In this document: in pieces, positions 29,818 through 39,624 of the stretch
Position numbering within the stretch: the stretch's first letter is position 1
Layout of the letters: the number at the start of each line of letters is the position of its first letter
Origin: Romboutsia ilealis
GTDB taxonomy: Bacteria > Bacillota > Clostridia > Peptostreptococcales > Peptostreptococcaceae
Length of the DNA stretch: 64,000 nucleotides
Assembly (NCBI RefSeq): GCF_900015215.1
Contig: NZ_LN555523.1
Span: forward strand, 2,050,381-2,114,380
Reading direction: 5' to 3'
Notes under the pieces: generated by a model
What the model saw: the letters and a program-made list of their open reading frames with translations, nothing else
Told to the model about the DNA's origin: nothing
Database searches by the model: none
Made by a program: the position numbers and the translations under genes

Positions 29818-31279
29818 TTTGATATATTTCCTTTCTCTTTCTTTCTATCATTTCATCAACTCTATCTATATATTGTTCAACATTCTTTACGTTTTCAACT
29901 CTTTCAATTCTATCTTCATCAACATATACAAATTTAGATATAGAGCCTGCACCTAATGCGTAATTACTTTGCTTTTCTTCCATAATTTGCATATTATATA
30001 TACATTCATATCCTTCTTTTGCATATCCTATGTTTTCTAAGTTTCCTAGCATATGTTTTTGTCGATACATATAATATGGATTAAGTCCCATTTCCTTCGC
30101 ATATTCCATAGATAAATCTATCATCTTTATCATTTCTTCGTATCTTGTCAGTTCGTAATTTTCTATATCTTCTTTTAATTTAGATGCTCTCTTAACTGCT
30201 AAAGTATGAACAGTTAAACTTTCAGGATTTAACTTTTTAATTTCTTCTAATGTATTTCTAACCATTTCTAAATCTTCATCTACTAACCCTAATATAAGGT
30301 CCATATTTATATTATCAAATCCTATTTCTCTTGCCATATTAAAACAATCGATTATATCAGAAACGCTATGAGCACGTCCTATTTTTTCTAAAGTTTCATC
30401 GTTCATTGTTTGAGGATTTATACTTATTCTACTTACATTGTGTTTTTTAAGAACTTCTAACTTTTCTCTAGTTATAGAATCTGGTCTTCCAGCCTCAACT
30501 GTAAATTCTTTTATTTTACTTAAGTCTAATTCTTTATATAAAGCAGTTATTAAAGTATCTAATTCTTCTTTTTCTAAGGCTGTTGGAGTTCCTCCACCAA
30601 TGTATAAAGTTTCTATTTCTTTATTTGTATCTTTTAAAATTTTTGCCATTCCTTTAACTTCTTCTATAAGCTTTTGTACATACTCTATCCTTAAATGACC
30701 AAACTGCTTTAATGGATTTGCTGTAAATGAGCAATAATAGCATCTTGTAGGACAAAATGGTATTCCTATATATAAAGATATTTTATCTTCATCAATAGGA
30801 TATATAAAAGTTCTCTCTCTTTTTGCTATTTCTAGAGCTAATTCTATTTTTTCATCCATTATAAGATAGTTTTCTTTTAAGTTTTCTCTTATAGAATCAT
30901 CATCCATACCTTTATCTAATAAAGTGTGTACTATCTTAACAGGTCTTATTCCTGTAAGTATACCCCACGGTACATAAGTATTAAATTTCTTTTTTAATAC
31001 CTTAAACATACTTCTCTTTATCATTTCTTTAGTTAGCTTCTTTATTTCTTGCTCATTTAAACCATCTATTTTTATATTTTCAGATGAATCAAATCTAAGC
31101 TCATAATTTTCATAGTATTTAGTCGTTGATATTAATGTATTGTTATACTCTAGAAGGTTATTTTCTAAAACCATTCCAAAGCTTTTGTTATCTACAAATT
31201 GAAATTCTGAAGTAAATAATTTTATAAGTTCCGCAACTTCGTACTTAAAATCATGATTTTTTAATATTACGTTTAACAT
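29807..31279 (-). CDS. hemZ: HemZ-like radical SAM coproporphyrinogen dehydrogenase
   Basis: 490 aa. The N-terminal region (about 1-160) is specific to the HemZ branch; a radical SAM core follows with the cluster motif CPTRCYYCSF (about 177-186), IGGGTPTAL and DLILGLVDE. HemN relatives oxidise coproporphyrinogen III without oxygen. Many anaerobic Clostridia that have HemZ lack full heme synthesis, so the true substrate is uncertain. It is part of a tight minus-strand cluster (relA, dtd, MBL hydrolase, hemZ, hisS), 14 nt from the hydrolase gene. Confidence 0.85.
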   Translation of the reverse strand: MLNVILKNHDFKYEVAELIKLFTSEFQFVDNKSFGMVLENNLLEYNNTLISTTKYYENYELRFDSSENIKIDGLNEQEIKKLTKEMIKRSMFKVLKKKFNTYVPWGILTGIRPVKIVHTLLDKGMDDDSIRENLKENYLIMDEKIELALEIAKRERTFIYPIDEDKISLYIGIPFCPTRCYYCSFTANPLKQFGHLRIEYVQKLIEEVKGMAKILKDTNKEIETLYIGGGTPTALEKEELDTLITALYKELDLSKIKEFTVEAGRPDSITREKLEVLKKHNVSRISINPQTMNDETLEKIGRAHSVSDIIDCFNMAREIGFDNINMDLILGLVDEDLEMVRNTLEEIKKLNPESLTVHTLAVKRASKLKEDIENYELTRYEEMIKMIDLSMEYAKEMGLNPYYMYRQKHMLGNLENIGYAKEGYECIYNMQIMEEKQSNYALGAGSISKFVYVDEDRIERVENVKNVEQYIDRVDEMIERKRKEIYQNVN

Positions 31280-31293
31280 TTTAACGTCTCCTT

Positions 31294-31908
31294 TTACATA
31301 TAAGGATTACTCATCTTCTCTATACCAAGCGTTGAACTTGGCCCATGACCAGGATGTATTTTTACTTTATCTTCAAATTTAGATAGCTTCTTTAAAGATT
31401 TTTCGATTTGCTTATAGTCTCCACTATAAAAATCTGTTCTTCCTATACTTCCTGCAAATAGAGTATCTCCTGTAAACATATCATCATTAACTCTTATACA
31501 CATACTTCCTTTTGTATGTCCTGGTGTATGAATAAAACTTAATTTTAAATTTCCAAGTTCTAATTTATCTTTATCATTAACATAAATATCTGCATCTAAC
31601 TCTTGTGGACCACAGTGCATAGAATAACTTAGATTTTTTCTATTATCATTTAATAATTCTTTTTCATCACTATGAGCTACTATTGTAGCATTAGTTTTAG
31701 ACTTTATATAATTAACTGCTCCTATATGATCCCCATGTCCATGAGTCAGTAGTATATATTCTAAATCTAAAGAATTTTTCTTTATATAATTAAGTACTTT
31801 CTCACTAGCTCCTCCTGGGTCTATAACTGCGCACTTTTTAGTTTCTTCATCTATTAATATATAAATATTTTCCCCAAAGTATGGTTCAACTATCTTATCT
31901 ATTATCAT
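31294..31908 (-). CDS. MBL-fold metallohydrolase, glyoxalase II-like (YqgX type)
   Basis: 204 aa. The metallo-beta-lactamase signature THGHGDHIG (His-x-His-x-Asp-His, about 55-63), a further His in HTPGHTKGSMCI (about 129-140), Asp in TGDTLFAGSIGRTDF and a final His in IHPGHGPSS give the complete binuclear metal site. YqgX-like proteins are usually called hydroxyacylglutathione hydrolase-like, but Clostridia mostly lack glutathione, so the thioester substrate is unknown. Cytoplasmic. It is 12 nt downstream of dtd and in the same operon. Confidence 0.9.
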   Translation of the reverse strand: MIIDKIVEPYFGENIYILIDEETKKCAVIDPGGASEKVLNYIKKNSLDLEYILLTHGHGDHIGAVNYIKSKTNATIVAHSDEKELLNDNRKNLSYSMHCGPQELDADIYVNDKDKLELGNLKLSFIHTPGHTKGSMCIRVNDDMFTGDTLFAGSIGRTDFYSGDYKQIEKSLKKLSKFEDKVKIHPGHGPSSTLGIEKMSNPYM

Positions 31909-31920
31909 AATTGCACCTCC

Positions 31921-32370
31921 TTAAAAATCTCTATTTGATTCAAGTAATATAGTAACCGGACCATCATTAGTTAAATCGACCATCATATGTGTACCAAATC
32001 TACCTGTTTGTGTTACTATGCCTTCTTTTCTTGATTTTTCTATAAACTCTTCATATAACTTTGTTGCAACTTCTGGCCTTGCCGCACTAGAAAAACTCGG
32101 TCTTCTTCCTTTTCTACAATCACCATATAAAGTAAATTGAGATACTACTAAAAGTTCTCCCTGTACATCTTTTAATGATAAGTTCATTTTTTCATTTTCA
32201 TCTTCAAATATTCTTAAGTTAAGTACTTTATCTATTATATAATCTACATCTTTAGATGTATCTTCATGAGTTACACCAAGTAAAACAAGTAATCCTTTTT
32301 TTATCTCACCAGTAACTTCTCCATTTACCGTAACCTTTGAAGAAGATACTCTCTGAACAACTGCTCTCAT
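31921..32370 (-). CDS. dtd: D-aminoacyl-tRNA deacylase
   Basis: 149 aa, full length. It hydrolyses D-amino acids from tRNA. Family landmarks: MRAVVQRV start, [17 protein letters not shown], and the cross-subunit proofreading motif [11 protein letters not shown] near the end, which contains the Gly-cis-Pro. It lies 9 nt after relA; relA-dtd pairing is common in Firmicutes. Confidence 0.96.
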   Translation of the reverse strand: MRAVVQRVSSSKVTVNGEVTGEIKKGLLVLLGVTHEDTSKDVDYIIDKVLNLRIFEDENEKMNLSLKDVQGELLVVSQFTLYGDCRKGRRPSFSSAARPEVATKLYEEFIEKSRKEGIVTQTGRFGTHMMVDLTNDGPVTILLESNRDF

Positions 32371-32379
32371 AATAACCTC

Positions 32380-34590
32380 CTAGTTAATCACTCTATAAAT
32401 ATTTTCAACACCAGGAATTGATTTTATCTTTTTCATTAGTGTATTTAATGCGTCTATATTATTAACTTCCACTAGTAGATTTACGCTTACTATATTATCT
32501 TTTCCTTTTCTTGCACTTATACCATTTAAAGATAACTTATCCATCGCTACTATATGAGTTATATCATTTATTATTCCTCTTCTATCAGAAGCTTTTATTT
32601 GTATTTCAGCTTCAAATTTACTAGAATCTGAGTTACTCCAAGATACATCTACTAATCTCTTTTTGAATGAATCCCCATTAGTATTTACATTAGGACAATC
32701 TGCTCTATGTATAGCAACGCCTCTTCCTTTAGTTATATAACCTATAATCTCATCACCAGGAAGTGGATTACAACATTTAGCGAATCTTATAAGTATATTA
32801 TCTAATCCTTTTACAACAATTCCTTGTGAATTATTTTTCTTTCTCTTTTGCTTATATTCCGCATCACTTATATTGTGCTTTTCAATATCATTTATCTCTT
32901 CTTTTGATTCTTTCTGAACTTTTTTAACTTCTTTCTCATATAAGTCTCTTATTTTAGGAACTACATGTGATGGCATTATTCCACCATATCCAATAGTAGC
33001 TATTAAATCTTCTACTGTTGTTTGGTTAAATTTCTTAGTCATTTGTTGCATATATTTCTCTATATTAGGATCTTTTGGTGGTATATGATATTTCTTAAAT
33101 TCTTTTTCAAGTATTTCCGTTCCTCTTTGGATATTTTCTTCTCTTCTTTCTTTTTTAAACCATTGTCTAATCCTACTTTTTGCATTAGGTGTTTTAACAA
33201 TACTTATCCAATCTCTACTTGGTCCATTAGAATTTGAAGAAGTTAGTATTTCAACTATATTACCATTTTGAAGTTTATAATCAAGAGGGACTATCCTTCC
33301 ATCTATCTTTGCCCCTACACATTTATTTCCTACATTTGTATGTACTCTATATGCGAAATCTATTGGTGTTGATTCTGCTGGAAGTTCTACAACATCTCCC
33401 TTAGGTGTAAATACATATACTTGACTACTGAATACATCTTCTTTGAGTGCATCCATAAATTCTTGTGGGTCTTTTAAGTCTTTTTCCCATTCCATCATCT
33501 GCCTTAACCACTGAAGTTTACCTTCTATATTGCTTTGTTTTTGACTAACATTACCTTCCTTATACTTCCAGTGTGCTGCTATCCCATACTCAGCTATAGT
33601 GTGCATTTCTTTAGTTCTTATTTGTATCTCTAAAGGCTCACCGTCTGGACCTATAACTGTAGTGTGTAAACTTTGATACATATTTGGTTTTGGCATAGCT
33701 ATATAATCTTTAAATCTGCCTGGCATAGGAATCCATAAAGTATGTATCATACCAAGAACTGCATAACAATCTTTTACCGTATCAACAATTATCCTAACTG
33801 CCATTAAATCATATATATCTTGGAAATTCTTATTCTTATTTTGCATTTTTCTATATATACTATAAAAATGCTTTGGTCTTCCATATACATTACACTTAAT
33901 ATTTGCATCTTCAAATAATTTGTTTAATATATTAAGTACATTTTCGATATAAGCTTCTCTTTGGCTTCTTTTTTTAGCAACTCTATCAACTAAATCATAA
34001 TATCCCTCAGGATCTATATACCTTAAAGCTAAGTCTTCAAGTTCCCATTTAATCATAGATATCCCTAGCCTATTTGCTATTCCACCGTATATTTCAAGTG
34101 TCTCTATAGCTTTTGATTTAGCTTTCTCTGGAGGCATATATTTTAAAGTTCTCATGTTGTGTAGTCTATCAGCTAATTTTATAAGTATAACTCTTATATC
34201 CTTCGCCATAGCAAGAAACATTTTTCTTAAGTTTTCAGCTTGTGTTTCTTCTTTTGACTGATATTTTATTTTACCAAGCTTAGTTACTCCATCTACTAAA
34301 TCGGCAATTTCTTTAGAAAATTCTCTTTCTATATCTTCATATGTATATTCAGTATCTTCAACTACATCATGAAGCAAACCGGCTATTATAGTTTCTATAT
34401 CTAATTCCATATCACATAAAATATTTGCTACTGCTACCGGATGTATAAAATACGGTTCCCCTGACTTTCTAAATTGTCCATCATGTGCTTTTTTTGCAAA
34501 GTAATAAGCCTTTTCAACTAAACTAACATCTGCATCATTTGCATATTTCTTTATCTTTTCTATAAGTTCTTGAATTTCTTTATCTTGCAT
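32380..34590 (-). CDS. relA: RelA/SpoT bifunctional (p)ppGpp synthetase/hydrolase
   Basis: 736 aa with the full long-RSH layout: HD hydrolase (about 25-190; HDVVEDTEYT and ADRLHNMRTL), synthetase (about 230-350; GRPKHFYSIYRKM), TGS (about 390-450), helical and zinc-finger region (RFAKCCNPLPGDEIIG) and C-terminal ACT (about 665-736). Both hydrolase and synthetase motifs are intact, so it can probably both make and degrade the alarmone that controls starvation responses. RBS is weak (AGGTG). apt lies just upstream across a terminator. Confidence 0.96.
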   Translation of the reverse strand: MQDKEIQELIEKIKKYANDADVSLVEKAYYFAKKAHDGQFRKSGEPYFIHPVAVANILCDMELDIETIIAGLLHDVVEDTEYTYEDIEREFSKEIADLVDGVTKLGKIKYQSKEETQAENLRKMFLAMAKDIRVILIKLADRLHNMRTLKYMPPEKAKSKAIETLEIYGGIANRLGISMIKWELEDLALRYIDPEGYYDLVDRVAKKRSQREAYIENVLNILNKLFEDANIKCNVYGRPKHFYSIYRKMQNKNKNFQDIYDLMAVRIIVDTVKDCYAVLGMIHTLWIPMPGRFKDYIAMPKPNMYQSLHTTVIGPDGEPLEIQIRTKEMHTIAEYGIAAHWKYKEGNVSQKQSNIEGKLQWLRQMMEWEKDLKDPQEFMDALKEDVFSSQVYVFTPKGDVVELPAESTPIDFAYRVHTNVGNKCVGAKIDGRIVPLDYKLQNGNIVEILTSSNSNGPSRDWISIVKTPNAKSRIRQWFKKERREENIQRGTEILEKEFKKYHIPPKDPNIEKYMQQMTKKFNQTTVEDLIATIGYGGIMPSHVVPKIRDLYEKEVKKVQKESKEEINDIEKHNISDAEYKQKRKKNNSQGIVVKGLDNILIRFAKCCNPLPGDEIIGYITKGRGVAIHRADCPNVNTNGDSFKKRLVDVSWSNSDSSKFEAEIQIKASDRRGIINDITHIVAMDKLSLNGISARKGKDNIVSVNLLVEVNNIDALNTLMKKIKSIPGVENIYRVIN

Positions 34591-34624
34591 AATATCACCT
34601 ATTTCAAGTATAAATTTATATATT

Positions 34625-34653
34625 AAAATAGTTGGCTATATACCAACTATTTT
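34625..34653 (-). terminator. Terminator between apt and relA
   Basis: AAAATAGTTGG and its complement with a 7-nt loop, 8 nt past the apt stop codon; short T-rich tail. Confidence 0.75.
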
Positions 34654-34660
34654 CAAAGTA

Positions 34661-35173
34661 CTAGTACTTTATTAAAGAATTTACTTCGTATTGAGATAAT
34701 TTTTCTCTTCCGTTTAAGAACTCTAATTCTATTAAAAATTGCATAGAAACCACTTCTCCACCTAACTTTTCTATTAGTTTTGCTGCAGCTTCCATAGTTC
34801 CTCCTGTAGCTAATAAATCGTCTACTATAGCTACTCTTTGTCCTGGCTTTATTGCATCTTTGTGTATTTGTAATGTATCACTTCCGTACTCTAATCCATA
34901 GCTATAACTTATAGTTTCTGCTGGAAGTTTACCCGGTTTTCTAACCGGAACAAATCCAATCCCTAATCCATAAGCAACTGGAGTTCCCATTAAGAATCCT
35001 CTAGCTTCTGGTCCTACTATCACATCTACATTTTTATCTTTTAAATCATTTATAAATGCATCTATTGTGTACTTAAAAGTTTCTCCATCTTGCATTAATG
35101 TTGTTATATCTTTAAAGTTTATTCCTTCTTTTGGGAAGTTTTCAATTTCTCTTATTGCCTTTTTTAAGTCCAT
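34661..35173 (-). CDS. apt: Adenine phosphoribosyltransferase
   Basis: 170 aa. It converts adenine and PRPP to AMP. Visible are [31 protein letters not shown] and the PRPP-binding motif [25 protein letters not shown] precedes the ATG. The apt-relA order is conserved in Firmicutes, linking purine salvage with stringent control. Confidence 0.97.
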   Translation of the reverse strand: MDLKKAIREIENFPKEGINFKDITTLMQDGETFKYTIDAFINDLKDKNVDVIVGPEARGFLMGTPVAYGLGIGFVPVRKPGKLPAETISYSYGLEYGSDTLQIHKDAIKPGQRVAIVDDLLATGGTMEAAAKLIEKLGGEVVSMQFLIELEFLNGREKLSQYEVNSLIKY

Positions 35174-35561
35174 GATGACCTCCTAATAGCGTTTAATGTT
35201 CTATTTTTATGATTATTAGATATTAAGTTCTCACTTTCATCTATTTTATTAACTGTATTATTCAATTTATAATTAGATACATTTTCTACTATAAATGATT
35301 TTACTTTTTATGAAATTTAATTTACATATTTTTTACTACTTTGTCTAAATAACTATTAATAACAATATTATTATATCTTTTTAGGCAATTTTTATCAATA
35401 TTTGGTTAAAATATAAGTTTAGACAATCATCGATTTCGCCCGAACTTTCATTATAGTTTATTATTAATTATCTGTCTATAGTTACTACTTTATATATTGG
35501 TTTAGTTTATCCATTTATTTCATTTATTATTAATTTTTTGATAAGTGATTTTTATATCTTT
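35174..35561. other. Gap between recJ and apt
   Basis: 388 bp, more than 80% A/T by eye, no reading frame. One 9-bp inverted repeat (TTGTCTAAA at 35341, TTTAGACAA at 35418) is visible. It should hold the apt promoter. Confidence 0.5.
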
Positions 35562-37328
35562 CTATCTAATACCATTGACTATAATTTGAATACTTTTATT
35601 TCCATTCCATTCATTTATTGACGGATAGAATGTAAAATCCATAGATATATTATTATTAAATTTATTATATAAATTATCTAATCCTTCATTGCCATACTTT
35701 TCTATTACTTTATTTTCAAAATTCTCTAAATCATTAAATATCATAGCATCTATAGTAAGGTTATTATTTGTTAAAAGCCTTAACTTTAAAATATTTTTAT
35801 CTTTTCCAAGTAGCATAGCCTTAGTAACTTTTACATCTCTAACACCAAATACTGGCTTAGCATTACCTTTACCAAAAGGCTCTAATACATCTAATTCTTT
35901 AATAAGATTTATATTTAAATATTCTAGAGGAAGGGATGCATCTATCATTATCTTTCTAGTTAAATCTTCATCTGTTAATTTACATTTATTATTTAACTCT
36001 TTTCTTAACTCATCAACCTTATCTTCTTGTAACGATAGACCTGCTGCCATAGGGTGTCCACCAAACTTATCAAGTAGTTCTTTGCAAGCCAATAATCCTT
36101 CAAACATATTATATTCTTCTATTGACCTTGCAGACCCTTTTACACCTTCTTCAGACTTTGTAAGTATTATAGTTGGCTTGTTGTACTTTTCTTTTACTCT
36201 ACCTGCAACTATACCAGCAAGACTTTCATGTATGTCAGGTATGTATACAACTAATATTTTATCATTAGCAATCTCTGTACTATCAATTATATTAATAGCT
36301 CTATCTACACCTTCTTTTGTCATTTTCTTTCTTGCATCATTTAAATCTACTATTTCTTGTGCTAGATTCTCAGCTTCTTCATAATTTTCCATTAATAATA
36401 ATTCTAAACCTTTTTTAGCAGAATCTAGTCTTCCCGATGCATTTAAACATGGACCTATCACAAAACCTAAGTGATACGCTGTAATTTCTTTATCTTCTAA
36501 CCCAGATGCTTTTTTTAATGCTTTTATACCAATATTTGTTGTATTATTAAGCATATTTAATCCATTTTTTACAAATATTCTATTTTCATCTATTAGATCA
36601 ACTACATCACAAACTGTTGCTATAGCTACGAATTCAATTAATTTATAGCACTCTTCTTTATTCATTCCTAGCTCTTCATATAATACTTCCATTAATTTAA
36701 ATGCAACACCAGCTCCACATATACTTTTAAATTCGTATTCACATTCTATTTGTTTTGGATTTATTATTGCATCTGCTTGTGATGATATAAATGTTCTTAC
36801 TCCATTTTCTTCTACAAATGGAACATCATGATGATCTGTAACTATTACCGTTAACCCTAAGTTTTTAGCATATTGTATTTGATCTATTGCTGAAATTCCA
36901 TTATCACAAGTTATTATAGTATCTACATCTTCATCATAAGCTGTCTTTACTATATTTTCATTTATCCCGTATCCATCTTTAATTCTATCAGGTATTTCAT
37001 AATCTACATTTGCACCACACTCTTTAAGTGCTGTGTATAATATAAAAACGCTGATTATCCCATCCACATCATAGTCACCTATAATTCTAATTTTCTTATT
37101 TTCTTGTATTTTTCTTTTTATAATATCTACCGCAAGCGCTATATCTTTCATAGTTTTAGGCGAATGTAAATTTTCATATACAGGATTTATATAACTATTT
37201 ATTATATTATCATCAGTTATATCTCTATTTACCATCAACTTACAAAGTAATTGACTTATTTTATATTTATCTGACATAGCTTTTAAGTCAACTTTTCTAT
37301 TTCTAAGTAACCATTTTTCATTACTCAT
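35562..37328 (-). CDS. recJ: Single-stranded-DNA exonuclease RecJ
   Basis: 588 aa from ATG at 37328 (RBS GGAGG 6 nt upstream; an ATG six codons earlier overlaps the RBS). DHH phosphoesterase motifs are IIGDYDVDGI, TCDNG and VTDHHD; the DHHA1 domain shows GGHPMAAGLSL, and a C-terminal OB-like region follows. It degrades single-stranded DNA 5' to 3' in recombination and mismatch repair. It is shorter than fused RecJ-RelA-type variants and has no extra domain. It lies about 70 bp downstream of the UbiB-like gene and may be cotranscribed. Confidence 0.93.
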   Translation of the reverse strand: MSNEKWLLRNRKVDLKAMSDKYKISQLLCKLMVNRDITDDNIINSYINPVYENLHSPKTMKDIALAVDIIKRKIQENKKIRIIGDYDVDGIISVFILYTALKECGANVDYEIPDRIKDGYGINENIVKTAYDEDVDTIITCDNGISAIDQIQYAKNLGLTVIVTDHHDVPFVEENGVRTFISSQADAIINPKQIECEYEFKSICGAGVAFKLMEVLYEELGMNKEECYKLIEFVAIATVCDVVDLIDENRIFVKNGLNMLNNTTNIGIKALKKASGLEDKEITAYHLGFVIGPCLNASGRLDSAKKGLELLLMENYEEAENLAQEIVDLNDARKKMTKEGVDRAINIIDSTEIANDKILVVYIPDIHESLAGIVAGRVKEKYNKPTIILTKSEEGVKGSARSIEEYNMFEGLLACKELLDKFGGHPMAAGLSLQEDKVDELRKELNNKCKLTDEDLTRKIMIDASLPLEYLNINLIKELDVLEPFGKGNAKPVFGVRDVKVTKAMLLGKDKNILKLRLLTNNNLTIDAMIFNDLENFENKVIEKYGNEGLDNLYNKFNNNISMDFTFYPSINEWNGNKSIQIIVNGIR

Positions 37329-37398
37329 TTTTATCCTCCATGTCATATACTATCTAATTAAGCTTTTATATCTATCTTTATTACTATAACTTTATTTA

Positions 37399-39060
37399 CT
37401 ATTTTCTATATTGACTTCTAAAAATTTTAATAATTAATAATATTCCTATTATAAATGATATAAAGAAACCTATTATTGCCATCATTTTTATCCAAATATT
37501 TTGATTTACATTTTGTGATGATATTATAAGGGAAGAGCCAACAACCATAGCTGCTAAAACTAAACTTAGTGAAATTTTTGTAGCCAGATCAATTATGCAT
37601 CGTTCTAAACTAGTAAACTTTACATCTTCCATTTTTATTTTAAGATTATTATTCTCTAAATTTCTAAGTATAGATTTTAACTGTCTTGGAATTGCTCTAA
37701 TATCAAAAAGTACTTCCTCTGTGCTATCTTTAGCTCTAAGTAATGTCTTATCTATGCTAAGCTTCTCGATATAATAATATTGAATAAATTCTTGTGCTAC
37801 TGATGATATTGAAAAATCTGGATCTAAACTTCTAGCAGTTCCCTCTAAAGTTATTACAGTTTTTGCAAGCATAGAAAGTTGAGGTGGTATATATACTTTA
37901 TATCTTCTAAGAAATCTGAACATCTCATTTAAAATATTAGATATACTTAATTTCTCTATTGGTACATCATAATAATAGTGCATTAAATATAATAAATCTT
38001 GTCTAAAGCTACTAGTATCTATATCTGAATTCAACATATTCATATCTATCAACGAACGAATCACTCTATCTATATTTTTCTTACTTATTGCAATTGCCAT
38101 ATGATTTAAAAAACTTAAAGTCTTGCTGTCTATAATACCGATCATTCCAAAATCTATATATGATATACAATTGCTACTTACTACAAATATATTTCCTGGA
38201 TGCGGATCTCCATGAAAGAATCCATATTCAAATACTTGTTTAAATAGCGACCTTACACCTATTTCAGCTATATTTTTCGTACTCCAACCTAGCCCTCTTA
38301 TTTTTGAAATATCACTTAACTTTATGCCTATTATTTTTTCCATTATTAATACTTTTTGAGTACTATATTCACTATATATAGATGGTATATATACTTCTTT
38401 ACTATCTTCAAACATCTTTTTAAATTTAATAGCATTCATAGCTTCAAAATTATAGTCTAATTCCCTAATTAATTGAGTATTAAACTCTTCTATTATCTGC
38501 TTTAAGTCTATATCAATATCTTTATATAAATCTTTTAATGCTGAAGCTATACTCCTTAATATTTCTATATCAGATTTTATAGTTTCTTCTATATTAGGTC
38601 TTTGTATCTTTACAATTACATCTTCATTATTTTTTAACTTACCTTCATAAACTTGACCTATAGATGCAGATCCTATAGGAGTGTCATTAAATTCCTTAAA
38701 AATATCATCTATATCTAATCCAGTCTCATTTTTAAATATAGCTTTTGCTATATCTGTATCAAATGGTTCTACACTGTCTCTTAATTTAGAAAGCTCATCT
38801 ATTATATCTTGATCAAATAAATCTTTCCTTGTACTTAATAACTGCCCAAATTTTATATATGTTGGTCCTAATTCTTCTATAACGCATCTAATCTTTGTGG
38901 CTGTAGACATGTTCTTTATCTCTTCAGAAGGATTTGTAATAGGTATTTTATACGCTATATCTTCTATATTTAGCTTTTCCACAATAAATGAAAATCCATA
39001 TTTAATTAATATATGTACGATTTCTTTATATCTTTTTAAGTTCTTATAACTTATTCTCAC
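37399..39060 (-). CDS. UbiB/AarF (ABC1/ADCK) family atypical kinase
   Basis: 553 aa. Family motifs: KFGQLLSTRKDLF (the KxGQ element, about 73-85), PIGSASIGQVYEGKL (alanine-rich loop replaced by SASIGQ), HGDPHPGNIFV (catalytic loop) and IDFGMIG (metal-binding). Two membrane helices lie at the extreme C-terminus (about 500-548). UbiB proteins support ubiquinone synthesis in proteobacteria; this group of anaerobes lacks ubiquinone, so the role here is likely in lipid or isoprenoid handling at the membrane and is unknown. It follows a terminator and precedes recJ. Confidence 0.92.
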   Translation of the reverse strand: MRISYKNLKRYKEIVHILIKYGFSFIVEKLNIEDIAYKIPITNPSEEIKNMSTATKIRCVIEELGPTYIKFGQLLSTRKDLFDQDIIDELSKLRDSVEPFDTDIAKAIFKNETGLDIDDIFKEFNDTPIGSASIGQVYEGKLKNNEDVIVKIQRPNIEETIKSDIEILRSIASALKDLYKDIDIDLKQIIEEFNTQLIRELDYNFEAMNAIKFKKMFEDSKEVYIPSIYSEYSTQKVLIMEKIIGIKLSDISKIRGLGWSTKNIAEIGVRSLFKQVFEYGFFHGDPHPGNIFVVSSNCISYIDFGMIGIIDSKTLSFLNHMAIAISKKNIDRVIRSLIDMNMLNSDIDTSSFRQDLLYLMHYYYDVPIEKLSISNILNEMFRFLRRYKVYIPPQLSMLAKTVITLEGTARSLDPDFSISSVAQEFIQYYYIEKLSIDKTLLRAKDSTEEVLFDIRAIPRQLKSILRNLENNNLKIKMEDVKFTSLERCIIDLATKISLSLVLAAMVVGSSLIISSQNVNQNIWIKMMAIIGFFISFIIGILLIIKIFRSQYRK

Positions 39061-39082
39061 TAGATTCCACTCCTAAAATTTT

Positions 39083-39110
39083 AAAGGGACAATATAATAA
39101 TTGCCCCTTT
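39083..39110 (-). terminator. Terminator of the scfB/hexapeptide operon
   Basis: AAAGGGACAA pairs with TTGCCCCTTT (one mismatch), 8 nt past the stop codon at 39118. Confidence 0.75.
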
Positions 39111-39117
39111 AATTTTG

Positions 39118-39618
39118 TTACTTATGATTGTTTGCAAGTTTTACATATTTTAATGCTGATTTAGTAAGATTTTCTTTTTCTTGCTCTGAAAGTTCTCTTA
39201 TTACCTTAGCCGGTGAACCCATAGCTAATACACCTGATGGTATTTCTTTTCCTGGCGGTACTAAACTTCCAGCACCAAGTAGTGTAAATTCTCCAACTTT
39301 AGCTCCATCTAAAACGATTGAACCCATACCTATTAATGTGTTATCTCCAATTTCACATCCATGAATTATTGCTTTATGACCTATAGTTACATTATTGCCT
39401 ATAATAGTAGGGTATCCCTCTGATATATGCACTACACTTCCATCTTGTATGTTTGTATTTTCACCTACAGTTATGTAGTTATCATCTGCTCTTAACACCG
39501 ATCCGTACCATATATTTGTGTTTTTCCCTATATTAACTTTACCTATAACATCAACACTTTCTGCTATAAATGCAGTTTCATCTATTTTAGGTTCTATTCC
39601 TTGGTATCCTTTTATCAT
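39118..39618 (-). CDS. Gamma-carbonic-anhydrase-like hexapeptide protein
   Basis: 166 aa left-handed beta-helix with at least six hexapeptide turns (about 10-135). The three zinc-binding histidines of the gamma class are visible in VVHISEG, IGHKAIIHGCEIG. C-terminal helix (about 140-165). Close bacterial relatives (YrdA/PaaY type) are often annotated as carbonic anhydrase or acyltransferase, and activity varies. It is 6 nt from scfB and probably in the same transcript; no functional link to SCIFF maturation is known. Confidence 0.85.
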   Translation of the reverse strand: MIKGYQGIEPKIDETAFIAESVDVIGKVNIGKNTNIWYGSVLRADDNYITVGENTNIQDGSVVHISEGYPTIIGNNVTIGHKAIIHGCEIGDNTLIGMGSIVLDGAKVGEFTLLGAGSLVPPGKEIPSGVLAMGSPAKVIRELSEQEKENLTKSALKYVKLANNHK

Positions 39619-39624
39619 AGATTA